64,000 nucleotides of DNA from Apoderus coryli. Taxonomy: Eukaryota > Arthropoda > Insecta > Coleoptera > Attelabidae. The notes beneath the pieces are model-generated. The model was given only the letters and a program-made list of their open reading frames with translations. It was not told where the DNA came from and did no database searches. Location of the stretch: the NCBI GenBank assembly GCA_911728435.2, contig OU452206.1, positions 16,708,297 through 16,772,296 of the forward strand. Direction: 5' to 3'. Below are positions 11,158 to 21,443 of this stretch, piece by piece (position 1 is the first letter of the stretch; every line of letters starts with the position of its first letter). The position numbers and the translations under genes were made by a program.

Positions 11158-13015
11158 AATAAATAATAATAATAATAATGCTTTATTGCTCAACAATATT
11201 ACCATTTACAGAGCAACAATATCTTATAATCATAATGTGCATACACATACATAATTAAACATCTGCGTCACAATCACTGAGAAATACATAGCCAACTGAA
11301 TATAATAGCGCCTTAATAAAGGTAAATAAAAACTCACACTTTTATGCTCAAAAATAATAATAATAATCAATTAAAGCAAATTCACACTCACAATGCATGC
11401 CTTCTCAAGATTGGTACAGCAGCCGAAACAATACTACCAAGTGAATCATGATTGATATCAGAAACATTAGATATGCGGTTAAATACATCACACTTATTAA
11501 ATACAGGAGATCTACATTGAATATTAGTTCTAGCTCTAATGTTATAAAAAAGCAATTTATTTCTGGCATTTTCACGTGGCACCCAAAAACTAACCCGCTC
11601 AAGGAGCTTACTACAACAGATTTTGTTATTTAATAATTTGAATAAAAATACAATTAGTGCTATGCCCCGTCGCAAATCCAAACTGGAAACGTTAAAACGA
11701 GTGGTCAACAACGAATAATTTACACCTTGGTCAGGATAAGTTCCATCCTCCCGAAAACACAAAAACTTCAAAAATCTTCGGTGGGCTCTCTCAATAAGTA
11801 ATTTATAAGATATATAGTAGGGACACCATACAACTGAACAATATTCCAATTTCGAGCGAACATAGGCATAGTATAAAATCCTCAAAATATTTAAGTCAGC
11901 AAAGGGTTTGGAGCATCTAACAACAAAGCCCTAGATTCTTAGAGCATCGCTTACATTTGAACGAATATGGTCATTAAAAGAAAATTTAGAATCAAACAAT
12001 AATCCTAAGTCATTCGTAGAATCATAACGTGTAACCGATATGTCATCAATACAATAATCATAATGCAGAGGCGTTTTCTTCCGCGTATCTGTATACAGAT
12101 AGATAAGGTAGTTATAACTACCTTACATTTGTCGGGGTTCAAATACAAACGGTTCGCAACACACCAAAGTCTTATGGCATCCAGACAAAACTGTAAACTT
12201 TCACCGTCCTCAGCACTGTTTACAGACTTAAAAATTTTAAGATCGTCGGCGAAAAAGAGTCCCGAACATGTCAAATCCAGAGCCAAATCGTTGATAAAAA
12301 TTAAAAATAAAAGAAGACCTAAATTGGACCCCTGCGGTACTCCCCAGACAGCCTTAAAACAGTGTGAGTCGAAACCATACAATGATACATATTGATATCT
12401 TTCAGACAAATACGAGGAAAAAAGTGATACTAAACTCGGCCCAAAACCCTCCAACCTCTTCAGCAATACAACATGACTTATTCGATCAAACGCCTTCATC
12501 AACCTGACCACATCTATCCAACTCATCACAAACAAACTGCGAAAATACAGCCGCTGCGGCATAAAGCCCTGTTGCATGTGCGTTATTTGATTTCTCACTT
12601 GATGAAAAGTGCGATTATATATAACAATTTCAAATAGCTTTGAAAAATTAGATAATATTGAAATTGGTCTATAATTCGATACCGAGTTCCGACCACCACT
12701 CTTAAAGTATGTTGGCCTTCCTCCATTTAGTAGGGAATACTTCTGATTTGAGAATAAGATTATAAAGAATACATAGTGGTCGCGCCAAAACATAAGCACA
12801 ATCTTTTACCAAAAATGATGGAATAGCATCTGGTCCTGCTGTAAACTTGTTTTTAAGCTTTCGAGAAGCCAAAATAATATCTACCTCAGTAATATTACCA
12901 ATAAATATCTGGGACGCAAATTCGATTCGAGGCAGTAGCAAATCTATCATGTCTTCATCATGACTCACAAACACACTCTCAAAATACTGAGCAAAACCAA
13001 CACATCTATTCATAA
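11158..13015 (-). pseudogene. 5'-truncated Jockey/CR1-like LINE
   Basis: Reads leftward. The 5' part (13013-12702) has KLKNKFTAGPDAIPSFLVKD; then NYRPISILSNFSKLFEIVIY, a palm start (RLMKAFDRISHVVLLKRLEG), VWGVPQGSNLG, and the catalytic FFADDLKIFK near 12235. From 11885 another frame carries YAYVRSKLEYCSVVWCPY, AHRRFLKFLCF and LDLRRGIALIVFLFKLLN. The coding end is near 11388, followed by a 3' UTR with AATAAA (complement of 11182-11187) and a (TAA)n tail at 11160-11179. Endonuclease and ORF1 are lost; frameshifts near 12000 and 12750 make it dead. It is the same broad family as the copies at 37081-38567 and 62079-63451. Confidence 0.88.
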
Positions 13016-13124
13016 AACACCAAAAACTTACATATCACTAAGACAGAAAAAAGTCTTGTTTTGATTTAAAATTTATTTAAATAATCTAAGTTTAAATTAT
13101 TTTGTTGTTGGACTTTAACGTGCA

Positions 13125-13157
13125 CCTGAAGAATGTATCAATTAGATACCGAAACGG
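13125..13157 (+). ncRNA. hammerhead-like hairpin (CCTGAAGA...CGAAACG)
   Basis: CCTGAAGA, then stem GTATC (13135-13139), loop, stem GATAC (13145-13149), then CGAAACGG. It has the same frame as the hairpin at both ends of the Penelope pair (39803 and 45829) but a different stem sequence that still pairs. CTGANGA...GAAA is the hammerhead core; one extra nucleotide sits between core and stem. Possibly a solo Penelope terminal repeat. Ribozyme activity is inference. Confidence 0.4.
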
Positions 13158-13159
13158 TT

Positions 13160-13795
13160 CATTAAATTGTGTTTATGATTAAAAAAACACAAAATTCAAT
13201 GGATTCGTAATAACGAATAAAAAAACAAAAATACATCCTGAAAATATTTTAGATGAATAGTATTGACTTTTGTCCGTTGTCAAATTTTCAAAGCAAAATC
13301 TATGTTTACTTTTTGCGATATCGATCAATACATTTCATGGTGTGCGACTCTGTATATATTATATTAATTAATTATATAAGTCTAGACTTTAATCCAGATT
13401 ACAATAATTTTTTCTCCGTGTATAATAACAGATAAATTATAAAATCTCAGCTGAAAATAAATCTTAGCAAGACACGTTTGTCCCGCGATATTGGATAACA
13501 AAATTTCTTAATATGGAATTTATTGAAACCGGTATTTATGTTTTATGATAATATTTTAATGCTGGCTCATTAGTCATATTACTCTTTGCCTGTCTTGTTT
13601 TATATTTTATGGGGAAAATTGCTTTGTATAAATTATGAATTTCTCTCAAAGTGGATTTCGTTTATCTTCGGTAATAGTAATGTACGTTACAAGACAGAAA
13701 AGTGGTGGTTTTGCAGGTCGAGACAAGCAAATTTTTTTTTAAATCTGCGAACTAATAAAAAATATATGACCTGCGTCTAAATTTCACCAGTGTTG
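13160..13795. other. noncoding, no gene seen
   Basis: AT-rich; frames at 13253-13435 and 13586-13780 have no recognisable similarity and a composition like the flanks. Not called as genes. Confidence 0.4.
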
Positions 13796-13799
13796 GAAC

Positions 13800-14575
13800 A
13801 TATCTTATTACAATTAAAAGGACCAATCAGGACTTACACAGGATTAAGGAACTGGCCGACAAGCACAATTTAAAATTGAACCCTTCTAAATCGTTACTCA
13901 TGATATTTGGTAACAAGAATCAACAACAACTTTATAGTGACTCTGGATGGAACCCAGCTGCCTATAGTGGACAAGGCTAAAAATTTGGGAATTATTTTGG
14001 ACAAGGATCTCAGGTTTTGTGAACACTTGAAGACTTGTTTTTAGAAATCATATTCTGCACTGAAATTGCTTTATAGTAATAGACAAATTTTGAGTTTCAA
14101 GTTGCGTAAGTCTCTGTAAGAGTCGTTAGTCCTGTCTAATTTTAAATATTGTGATTTTGCCTTGATTTGATTTCAAAGAATAGAGTTCAGAAAGTTCAGA
14201 ATTCGTGTTGCAGCTTAATTGGTTAAGGATGGAGGGTGGACGTATGTACCACCTGGGAAATTTTCGTGATACATATAAACTGACAATGCCTCATCATCGT
14301 ACAGCCTTATTTAAGAGATCTTTTGTTTACAACTCTGTTAAACTTTATAATTCATTACCCAACAGTTTATTGAGTTTAGAGCCGAGAAAATTTAAGACTG
14401 GCTTTAAATCTTATTTATTAAATTTGCAAGCTTAAGATATTTGTGTTCTGTTTTTGATAATTATTATTTTTTTTAATTTTCTTTGCATTGCTAAGTGTCC
14501 GTCTCTGCTGCACAATTTCTATCCAGCTCATTTTTAGCTCTCCATATCATATATGTAATATATGTATATATGGAG
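13800..14575 (+). pseudogene. LINE pol C-terminus and 3' UTR
   Basis: Frames in order give ELADKHNLKLNPSKSLLMIF, NLGIILDKDLRFCEHLKTCF, ALKLLYSNRQILSFKLRKSL, ESLVLSNFKYCDFA and, at 14205-14435, HHRTALFKRSFVYNSVKLYN followed by SLPNSLLSLEPRKFK. Each block matches the same region of the intact LINE at 56261-59047 (NLGLVFSTDLRFCDHVKKLM, LLYSNRHILNFNLKRNLCES, LVLSHFNYCDF, RTSAFQRSFIYNAISLYNSL). At least three frame changes or stops. The 3' UTR contains a long AT-rich hairpin, CTCCATAT near 14537 pairing with ATATGGAG near 14567. Confidence 0.82.
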
Positions 14576-14639
14576 ACTATTAGTTTCATGAAAAAAAAAT
14601 GTTTTTAATTTCACCGGAAATACTTGTTTTTGGTCATTT

Positions 14640-15110
14640 TATACATAAATAAGTAGTTTTAAAAAAATGTATGTCTGTCTGTATGCACGATAACGCAAAA
14701 ACCGCTTAACAGATTTTCACCAAATTTGGTACAAAAATACTATTGAACATGACAAGGAGCTGATTAGATTTTGGGAAATATTGAGCGTAGGCAAGGGGTT
14801 TAAAAGAGGGTTCAAAAATTAAAAAAATTCATAGTTCTTAAACTTATCCGAAATACTGCATAATTTTTTACGCATTTAATTGAATATAACCTAAAATATT
14901 GAACATAAAATATTTGACCACATTGGCGTTCGAAAATAGTGTAAAATGGGGTAAAAAGGACTAAAAAAAAACGTATTTCTTAAACATAGCAGAAATATTA
15001 ACTAGTTATTTATAGTTTTGATAGAATATAACCTATAAAATGTGTCATAAATATCTTACTTTCATAGGCGTTCGTAAATAGTGGAAATAGTTTAAATAAT
15101 CCTCCATTAA
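14640..15110 (-). repeat. about 140-bp-unit repeat family (copy at 14.6 kb)
   Basis: Reverse-strand relative of the array at 25.6-27.2 kb. Contains AACCGCTTAACAGATTTTCA, CAAATTTGGTAC, TTGAGCGTAGGCAAGGGGTT and two GGCGTTCG(A/T)AAATAGTG boxes about 141 bp apart (near 14927 and 15068). Each unit also has TTCTTAAAC, a degenerate CGAAATATT and GAATATAACCTA. Noncoding and AT-rich. Confidence 0.7.
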
Positions 15111-15218
15111 CACTTGCCTTTTATTAATGACACGATTTTAAAACCCATTCCTTTCACAATTGTCAAAAGGCTAATTCTGATCGTACACAAAAAGTTCTGG
15201 AATTCTTTACTACGTTTA

Positions 15219-15566
15219 TGTCTTGATTTATTTGCTTCGAGTTGTAGATGCTATTTACGCATCTAATAAATCATAATATTATGGATTATACTATTATCAT
15301 ATCCGTGGTTTATAATCCCTTTTGTAAAAATTCATTGACTATCTTGACCCTTTCTTTAGCACATGTTTCTAAATATGCACTCCAACCCAGGGAACCTGTA
15401 TAAGTACATAAACATTTGTTAAATGCATAATAACTTAGGTACTATATACCTTGATTTATTACCTCTATTTACGTTAATAATATTCGAAGGATTATACATT
15501 TATCCTATACCTGTTGATAATCCTTTTTGTAGAAATTAATTTACTATATTGACCCTTTCGTTTGTT
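15219..15566. repeat. 205-bp direct repeat upstream of the 94-codon ORF
   Basis: Two diverged copies aligned from CTTGATTTATT (15231 and 15450) through GGATTATA, ATAATCC, TTTTGTA(A/G)AAATT to ACCCTTTC (15348 and 15553), spacing 205 bp. They end about 60 bp before the TATA box at 15626. Confidence 0.55.
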
Positions 15567-15625
15567 GTTTACTTAGCAAGGCAATCCCGCAGACCTTTTC
15601 AGGTAAACAATAACAAATTAGAATG

Positions 15626-15633
15626 TATAAAAG
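15626..15633 (+). promoter_or_regulatory. TATA box candidate
   Basis: TATAAAAG 94 bp upstream of the ATG at 15720. A start site about 30 bp downstream would fall near 15656. It is the best core-promoter match in this stretch, but no initiator can be proven. Confidence 0.4.
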
Positions 15634-15719
15634 TCGACATTTTTCCAAATATTTATTATTTCTGTGTTAGCAGTTAAAGAGTTTACAGTGTTATATTCAC
15701 GAAAAAAATTTAGTGCGAA

Positions 15720-16004
15720 ATGGCGGATTCAAACAATGAGACTTTGCGAGCTATTTTAAAGCTCAAGAAGAAAATCGATAAATATCGGGAAATTATGATG
15801 GAATGTAGAAGAGAGTTGCAACCAGTAGAGAGAACAGAAGAGGGAGAACCGCTGCAACCAGTGGAGAAAAGAGAAGAGGGAGAACCAGCCCCAAAGAAAA
15901 TCAAAAAGAAGAACGCCAAACCAGCGCCTTTAATGAGGAAGGCGTTAAGTATGTACAAGAAAACCGCTAAAAATTATGCGTCAGGTAAAGCTTACTACTT
16001 ATAA
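15720..16004 (+). CDS. small basic hypothetical protein (94 aa)
   Basis: Function not recognised. The protein begins MADSNNETLRAILKLKKKID, a probable charged helix up to about residue 33. It then has a 12-residue tandem duplication, LQPVERTEEGEP then LQPVEKREEGEP (residues 34-57, from a 36-bp repeat), a lysine patch KKIKKKNAK (residues 60-68) that could act as a nuclear signal, and ends MYKKTAKNYASGKAYYL. The start has a good context (GAAATGGCG). A TATA box lies 94 bp upstream, a 205-bp direct repeat further upstream, and a 162-bp direct repeat directly downstream. Composition is less AT-rich than the flanks, which supports real coding. It converges on the V-ATPase F-like gene. It could be a host orphan gene, a transposon gene or a viral relic; nothing visible decides. 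Confidence 0.5.
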   Translation: MADSNNETLRAILKLKKKIDKYREIMMECRRELQPVERTEEGEPLQPVEKREEGEPAPKKIKKKNAKPAPLMRKALSMYKKTAKNYASGKAYYL

Positions 16005-16019
16005 GAATTCAGATACATA

Positions 16020-16343
16020 TAATTTGGTTTTAATATAATTAACAAGAAACGTGCGAGCGTTTCGCCGATGAAGTTGGCATGTTCAAGAGTGACTTTGATT
16101 CTCTTGTTATGTTGACTTTGTTAGCGAACTACTCAACAATATAATCAAGACGAAATGGCGGTGGATAAGTCGTTTAGGTATAGTTTTAATTTATTTTAAT
16201 ATGACAAGAAACGTGCGAACGTTTCGCCGATGAAATCAGCATGTTCAAGAGTGACTTTGATTCTCTTGTTATGTTGATTTTGTTAGCGAACTATTCAACA
16301 ATATAATCAAGACGAACTGGCAGTGGAGCAGACGTAGTTTTAC
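16020..16343 (+). repeat. 162-bp tandem duplication with two conserved hairpins
   Basis: Two copies offset by 162 bp (ACAAGAAACGTGCGA at 16042 and 16204), about 90 percent alike over 115 bp. Each contains GAAACG-tgcgag/a-CGTTTC and, further on, CAAGAG-11 nt-CTCTTG, both able to form hairpins. It starts right after the stop of the 94-codon ORF and ends about 20 bp before the poly(A) signal of the convergent gene. Confidence 0.75.
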
Positions 16344-16364
16344 CCTTATATTTGTATAATTCGT

Positions 16365-16370
16365 TTTATT
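16365..16370 (-). terminator. poly(A) signal AATAAA of the V-ATPase F-like gene
   Basis: TTTATT on the plus strand, read as AATAAA on the minus strand, 25 nt past the TAA stop at 16395-16397. Confidence 0.65.
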
Positions 16371-16394
16371 TGAAAACAAAATACATTAAATAAT

Positions 16395-17944
16395 TTATTT
16401 TTTCGGATAATTTAAACTTCTGCTGGTTCTATTTAGATTAAGACTTGCCGGTGTCCAATTACTAGCCCTATTTTCAGCTATCTGAGCCACGGATTTCGGA
16501 AAACTGACTTCAAATGGCCCACTATGTCCTGGTATAATAACTATTGGGGGATTTTTAACATAATTATCTGTTACATAGTGGATTTCATTCGATGCTTCAC
16601 GTGTTATGAGTACTACTGCTATATCCTTTCTTGTTGTGAATTCTTCGAAGATTTCTTCGATATCGTGTGGGGTAGTATCTTTTTCTATTACGAAAAAGTT
16701 TCGTTTACCTTTATGGTTGATTTCACCTATACCTCCTGAAAGAATAGAGGTTATATAATTTTATACTTTGAGATCAAAAATCGGCAGATTATTGTATTAG
16801 AAATCAGTGGCGAAAAACAGGTGTAGTGTAGGCATCAAAAGCTTGTATCATTAGGAAAAACACAAGAGATACATTTATCTTTTTAACGATACAATTTTGT
16901 TGTCTGTACCCGATTCTGTTATGTCGCGTAACTCATCGTCATGGCAACCGAGATATATAACGTAAACATAAGCATGCCGGCGCGCGACTCGGGCTATTTT
17001 TCCGCCCGTCCCTCGCTTGCAATACACTCGAATTTGCAGGTTGGCTATCCCCTCGCGCCAGTGGTTTATTTTTTATTAATGCGGTAGAATTCTTTGCTAA
17101 CGGAAGAAAACTGTCGCGCCAGCGGTTCATGTTCATAAATTTTAAAATGCATTCTGACTATAAATTGAAACCTATTAGTATATATTTTTATATTTTATTT
17201 TTGGTGAAGTGGCACATTACCTACTACACCCTGAATAGCCGCCACTGTTAGAAATATCGAATATACTTTGAGCAATGAAAATATCAGTAACTGATTCTGA
17301 TTGACCACAGAAGCAAATACCATATCGTAAAACAGGTTCAACCAATGCATTGAATGGGTGGAGATTCTCGCAATGTACAGATTTATATTTCATGTAACAA
17401 AACAAAATAAACACAATTAGTTTAGGATTCAGAATTAGCAGATTTGCGAAAATATATTCAGAAAGTCGATCTATACGAATTTGACACAAAACGTCATCTG
17501 GATTTAAGAGGATTGAAGAATTGATTGAAATGGGGACCGTCTCACCGCTGCACTTCCGTGGGAAGCATCCAACCTGACCTCGATATATTGGAGAACGACT
17601 GGATATAGGATTCTACCCATCTCAGAGGTGCATCCCGAATCCCCAAGTTATACAGTTTGGATTGAGAAGACACAGTCCAAGAATAGTTTTATTTAGGTCT
17701 AAAAAGAATCCAACGGGACATATTATACGCCAGCTTCCATGAAATTCAACTTAATAGTAGATAATACTCGAAAGAAGAAGTATCTATAGAGTTAAAGTAA
17801 GCAAATTTACTGACCTAGTAAAAATCCAACCACTGTATCTTCGTCAGCGATGATTGCAGCTAATTTAGATTGAGATGGTTCGACTTGAGCACTTGAAGCC
17901 TGTTTGATTTTCAGAGCATTTGGTAAATCATAATCGTCAAACAT
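16395..17944 (-). CDS. V-type H+-ATPase subunit F-like protein (two exons)
   Basis: A spliced gene. Exon 1 is 17944-17815 (43 codons plus one base), exon 2 is 16735-16395; the donor is CTAG/GTCAGT and the acceptor CTTTCAG/GAGG, and the split codon G/GA gives glycine. The 156-residue product reads LAAIIADEDTVVGFLLGGIG then EINHKGKRNFFVIEKDTTPH across the junction. This is the subunit F signature (IGDEDT-VGFLLGG-GEIN, then F-VVDK-T---EIE--F). FEEFTTRKDIAVVLITRE matches the FKRF--RDDIDIILINQ block, and PPIVIIPG matches PAVLEIPS. Subunit F sits in the central stalk of the rotary pump that acidifies organelles. The protein is longer than usual (about 120) at both ends, and the C-terminal SKDSILRRARG block is replaced. 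It may be a paralog, such as the testis-biased second copies known in flies, rather than the housekeeping gene. The frame is intact. The 1,079-bp intron holds a LINE fragment. Confidence 0.88.
16930..17140. other. GC-richer patch inside the intron
   Basis: Contains CATGCCGGCGCGCGACTCGG and CCTCGCGCCAGTGG, with a second GCGCCAGCGGTTCATG, against very AT-rich flanks. Perhaps an old insertion or a regulatory patch; nothing recognised. Confidence 0.35.
17217..17400 (-). pseudogene. LINE pol fragment in the V-ATPase F-like intron
   Basis: Encodes HPFNALVEPVLRYGICFCGQ and SESVTDIFIAQSIF, matching the ALV-SVLRYGI-FWG...IF--QK segment that follows the RT in Jockey-like LINEs. It lies in the same orientation as the host gene, about 60 codons, followed directly by unrelated sequence. 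Confidence 0.6.
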
Positions 17945-18640
17945 TTTGATAAATTTTGAATGGTTCTTAAACTAGAAATTTGTAAATGTTGATGTAAATT
18001 GTTGAGAATTGACAGACGACAAAATGAAATTGACAGAAACCCTGATTCTTATCCATGAAGAGTTAAACATACATATTTACATACAATTTATACAGGGTGT
18101 CCGACCGGGAACCAAATCGATCTGTAGGTGTCTATATAGAAAACTATACCTACATAGGATAATTTTAAAAATTTCGCAGTGTAACTATGTTATAGTTATA
18201 GGTTATTGACACAGGTGTAACCGGAAGTAGGTGTCAACTTGTTTATTTCAAATGGAAGAAGAAAATTTTTCTAAAATAATGTGTCTATGTAGTTTCAGAA
18301 AAATTGTTCAACCTGAAGAAGTTACAAATTAGTAACGAAACGACGTTATCGTTTCATTTAATTATTTTGACGAAAATTAAAATGGATATTGTTCTTATTA
18401 AAAAAAAAAACACCCCACGAAAAATCAACTGATAAAAATGAGGATTACGGTTCGAGAATAAACAAAGAAAAAATAATGTAAATAAATATAGAAAACTATA
18501 TTCGAAAGCTCATAAACATGCCCGAAAAAAATCGAGAAAAATATACGGGGTGTTTAATTTAAAAAAACTAATTTTAGGTTTATATCTCCGAAATCGTTTT
18601 CCTCATAAAAAATCTAACTACGCCACTGGATTATGTCAGT
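17945..18640. other. noncoding; dispersed-repeat remnants
   Basis: Upstream of the V-ATPase F-like gene. Contains ACAGGGTGTCCGACCGGGAA at 18092, the same repeat start as at 25088, the hammerhead-like hairpin at 18312, and ACGGGGTGTTTAA at 18545. No gene. Confidence 0.5.
18312..18342 (+). ncRNA. hammerhead-like hairpin
   Basis: CCTGAAGAA, stem GTTAC (18321-18325), loop, stem GTAAC (18332-18336), then GAAACG. Same frame as at 13125 and at the Penelope ends, with different but complementary stems. Catalysis is inference. Confidence 0.4.
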
Positions 18641-18775
18641 TTTTATCTTCCCGCAATTTTTTCAATATCGCCATGTAACTCGGAAACTAAGAGGGCTGTG
18701 ACCATTTTGTTTGTTGTAAAAAGTAGTTCAGGTTCGCGAAAATCGCAAGGGCCAAAATGGGACACCCTGTACACT
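18640..18775 (+). repeat. dispersed repeat family F (copy 1)
   Basis: Shares TTCAATATCGC, GGAAACTAA, TGACCATTTTGTTTG, TTCGCGAAAA-CGCAAG and a final AAAATGGGACACCCTGTACA with 46609-46780, in the same orientation. Noncoding, bounded on the right by the common box. Confidence 0.65.
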
Positions 18776-18898
18776 CTAGCTAATGTAAATTTGCCGCACG
18801 ATTCATCAAGAAGTATTGTTTCTGTAACTATTTTTTCAAGCGAAATAACGTTTTTTTTTCTTAAGCGTCTGCTGCAGAAAATATTCCTCGTATATACA

Positions 18899-20130
18899 GG
18901 AAAATGTTGGTATATGTATTGCCAAATATGGTCTATATAAATATCATAATACCAACCGCTTAGAACTTCCGGTTATACCGGAAGTTGATAGTGACTTTGT
19001 TATTTTCAATAAAACACCCTATATATTATGAGATTTTTGGATTCCACATAAGATTCTAGCCATGTTTCATGTATCATGTCCTATACCTAAATCCAGCCGT
19101 TTTTGACGTATATCAAGATTTATGTCAAAACTGACATTTTAGGGCTCAATAATAATCACATTTTTTTCTTATAAAGAAGTCCTTAGTAATCATTTTTCAG
19201 GCGTTTTCTTATTAAATAAGGTCTCCTTTTTCCGATACGTGCGACATTTTCTGATTTATTGATACAGGGTGGTCAAAAAATTATACTCAAAACGATGTTA
19301 CAAAAACAGTCGCAAGTCCGTTTTTTCAAATTTTATCTTACGTATCATTAAAAATTAAAGAAACTTTGTAATAGGTTACTGATTTCGAAAATGCATAGTT
19401 TTTGAAATATCGGCAATGTAACATGTTTTAGCATTTTTGCTTTGACTAATTAATTTAGTGTGCCATGAAAGTAATGAAATGATTTGACGTTTATGGTCCT
19501 GCAGAAAAATTTTATTACTTTCATGGCACACTAAATTAATTAGTCAAAGTAATATTTGAGAATAGTGAAAATGCTAAAAAATGTTAGATTGCCGATATTT
19601 CGAAAACTATGCATTTTCGAAATCAGTAACCTATTGGAAAGTTTCTTTAATTTTTAACATTACGTAAGATAAAATTATAAAAATATACTTGTTCCATTTG
19701 AAAAAACTGACTTTCGACTGTTTTTATAACATCGTTTTCAGTATAATTTTTTGACCACCCTGTATCAATAAATCAGAAAATGTCGCACGTATCGGAAAAA
19801 GGAGACGTTATTTAATAAGAAACCGCCTGCAAAATGATTATTAAAGACTTCTTTATAAGAAAAAAATGTGATTATTATGGAGCCCTAAAATTTCAGTTTT
19901 GACATAAATCTTGATATACGTCAAAAACAGCTGGATTTAGGTATAGGACATGATACATGAAACATGTCTAGAATCTTATGGGGAATCCAAAAATGTCTTA
20001 ATATATAGGGTGTTTTATTTAAAATAACAAAGTCACCTCAACTTCCGGTATAACCGGAAGTGCTAAGCGGTTGGTATTATGATATTTGAATAGACCATAT
20101 TTGGCAATACATATACCAAAATTTTCTTAA
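18899..20130. repeat. 1.2-kb foldback (long inverted repeat)
   Basis: Two arms of about 580-620 bp around a 38-nt unique centre (19476-19513). The inner arms are perfect over 30 bp (CTAATTAATTTAGTGTGCCA and on). Further out they share GATACAGGGTGGTCAAAAAA at 19262 with its complement near 19750, and a perfect small palindrome (ACTTCCGGT, TAT, ACCGGAAGT) near 18966 and 20041. The outermost matching sequence is GTTGGTATATGTATTGCC on the left. Arm differences are mostly substitutions plus two short insertions in the right arm. A transcript through it would form long dsRNA. Confidence 0.85.
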
Positions 20131-21260
20131 TTCAATTCAAAGTAGTCTCCGAAATCTTTTAATGGGCCGTCACCATAGGACACCCTGTATATATGTATGT
20201 TTAAATTACATGCCAGACATATTTCGAAAACAAGCTTCCAATTGCAGTGGCGTAACAGAATCTATACAGCATTCATATCATCATTGATTCATTGATATCC
20301 ACGAACAAACATTTCAAACGCTTACACAGTAATAAAACTCAGAAGTTTGATTCTCACAAGAGCAGGCAATCAAATGATACGCGCATCAAGTATAATTAGA
20401 AAATAAACAGTGGCGGCTTGTGGCAGGTTAATGTGGTCTTAGTGCAATTAAACGCTGGCAACTATGTTCACATGAAGGCCGATAGCCGGCCGTCAACTGG
20501 TTGTATCTCGTATATGTATATTGGAGATATGCAGTGTTGCCCATTGTTGCTGAATTATAAACGAAACCGCTTTGAAGCACGCTTATATCGATAATTGCAA
20601 GTCCACATTTCACTGCTATAAAATTAATTTTCACGCAGCGATCTAAATTTAAACAAAAGAAAATTGTTTTAATAGATAGAGTACCAAGTAATGTTACTCA
20701 GATTCAATTTATATAAGATAAATCACAATAGATAGTTTACTGTTTGTATAATCGTCATAAATTAATAAACCCGACCTAATTCCATGTAAATATTATTATT
20801 ACTTATTATTTTGATCTCTGATTCCGATGTTATTCTATTAAGTGTTAGAAAATCTATTAAAACAATTTACCAAGGAGAAAACATACATGCATACGTAATG
20901 TTATAATAGCGTTTCGATTAAATCTATCAGTAGTTTTATTTACTCTAAATGTCTCCTTGATGTAATGATTAGAAGCAATGAGTGTTTTAATAGACGGTTA
21001 TTTAATTTAGACGAGTGATACATTTCCATGGACACATTTAACAAAATGAGATGGTCTAGGGATATTTTTATTAGATACAAGGTGATTTTTGGTCCATATG
21101 GTACATCAGATGTTTTGGGAAATTTGAGACATTAGTCAGGTCAATCTGATTTTTCAACTTCAAGGTGGCCAAAATTTGTGAGCCAATTGGGGACATCTAA
21201 TCATGAAAAAAACCTAAATTGTAATTTTTCGAAAAGTCCTTATTTACAAAGATACAGGGT
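20131..21260. other. noncoding, no gene seen
   Basis: Contains GGACACCCTGTATAT at 20178, a moderately GC-richer patch at 20405-20640 whose frame I do not recognise, and ends in ACAGGGT at 21254-21260, exactly where the tandem duplication begins. Confidence 0.45.
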
Positions 21261-21443
21261 GTTAAATATAACTGCCTGAGGACGATTTTTTTGAAATATT
21301 TTCGAAACGAGTAAAGATAAGTTAACCTAGTTAAATGTCGTAAACTGACATGAAATTGAATAAAAAAGGATGACCATAGGCGGGTAAACGCGGGAGACCC
21401 TTGCCTTAATTATAACCTAACTTTTTTTCCTTGTGATTTTTAT

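Noticed and set aside
11448..12395. Plus-strand frames across the LINE
   Set aside because: Antisense shadows of the minus-strand pol.
20428..20634. 68-codon frame
   Set aside because: No motif, no repeat partner and no clear codon bias.
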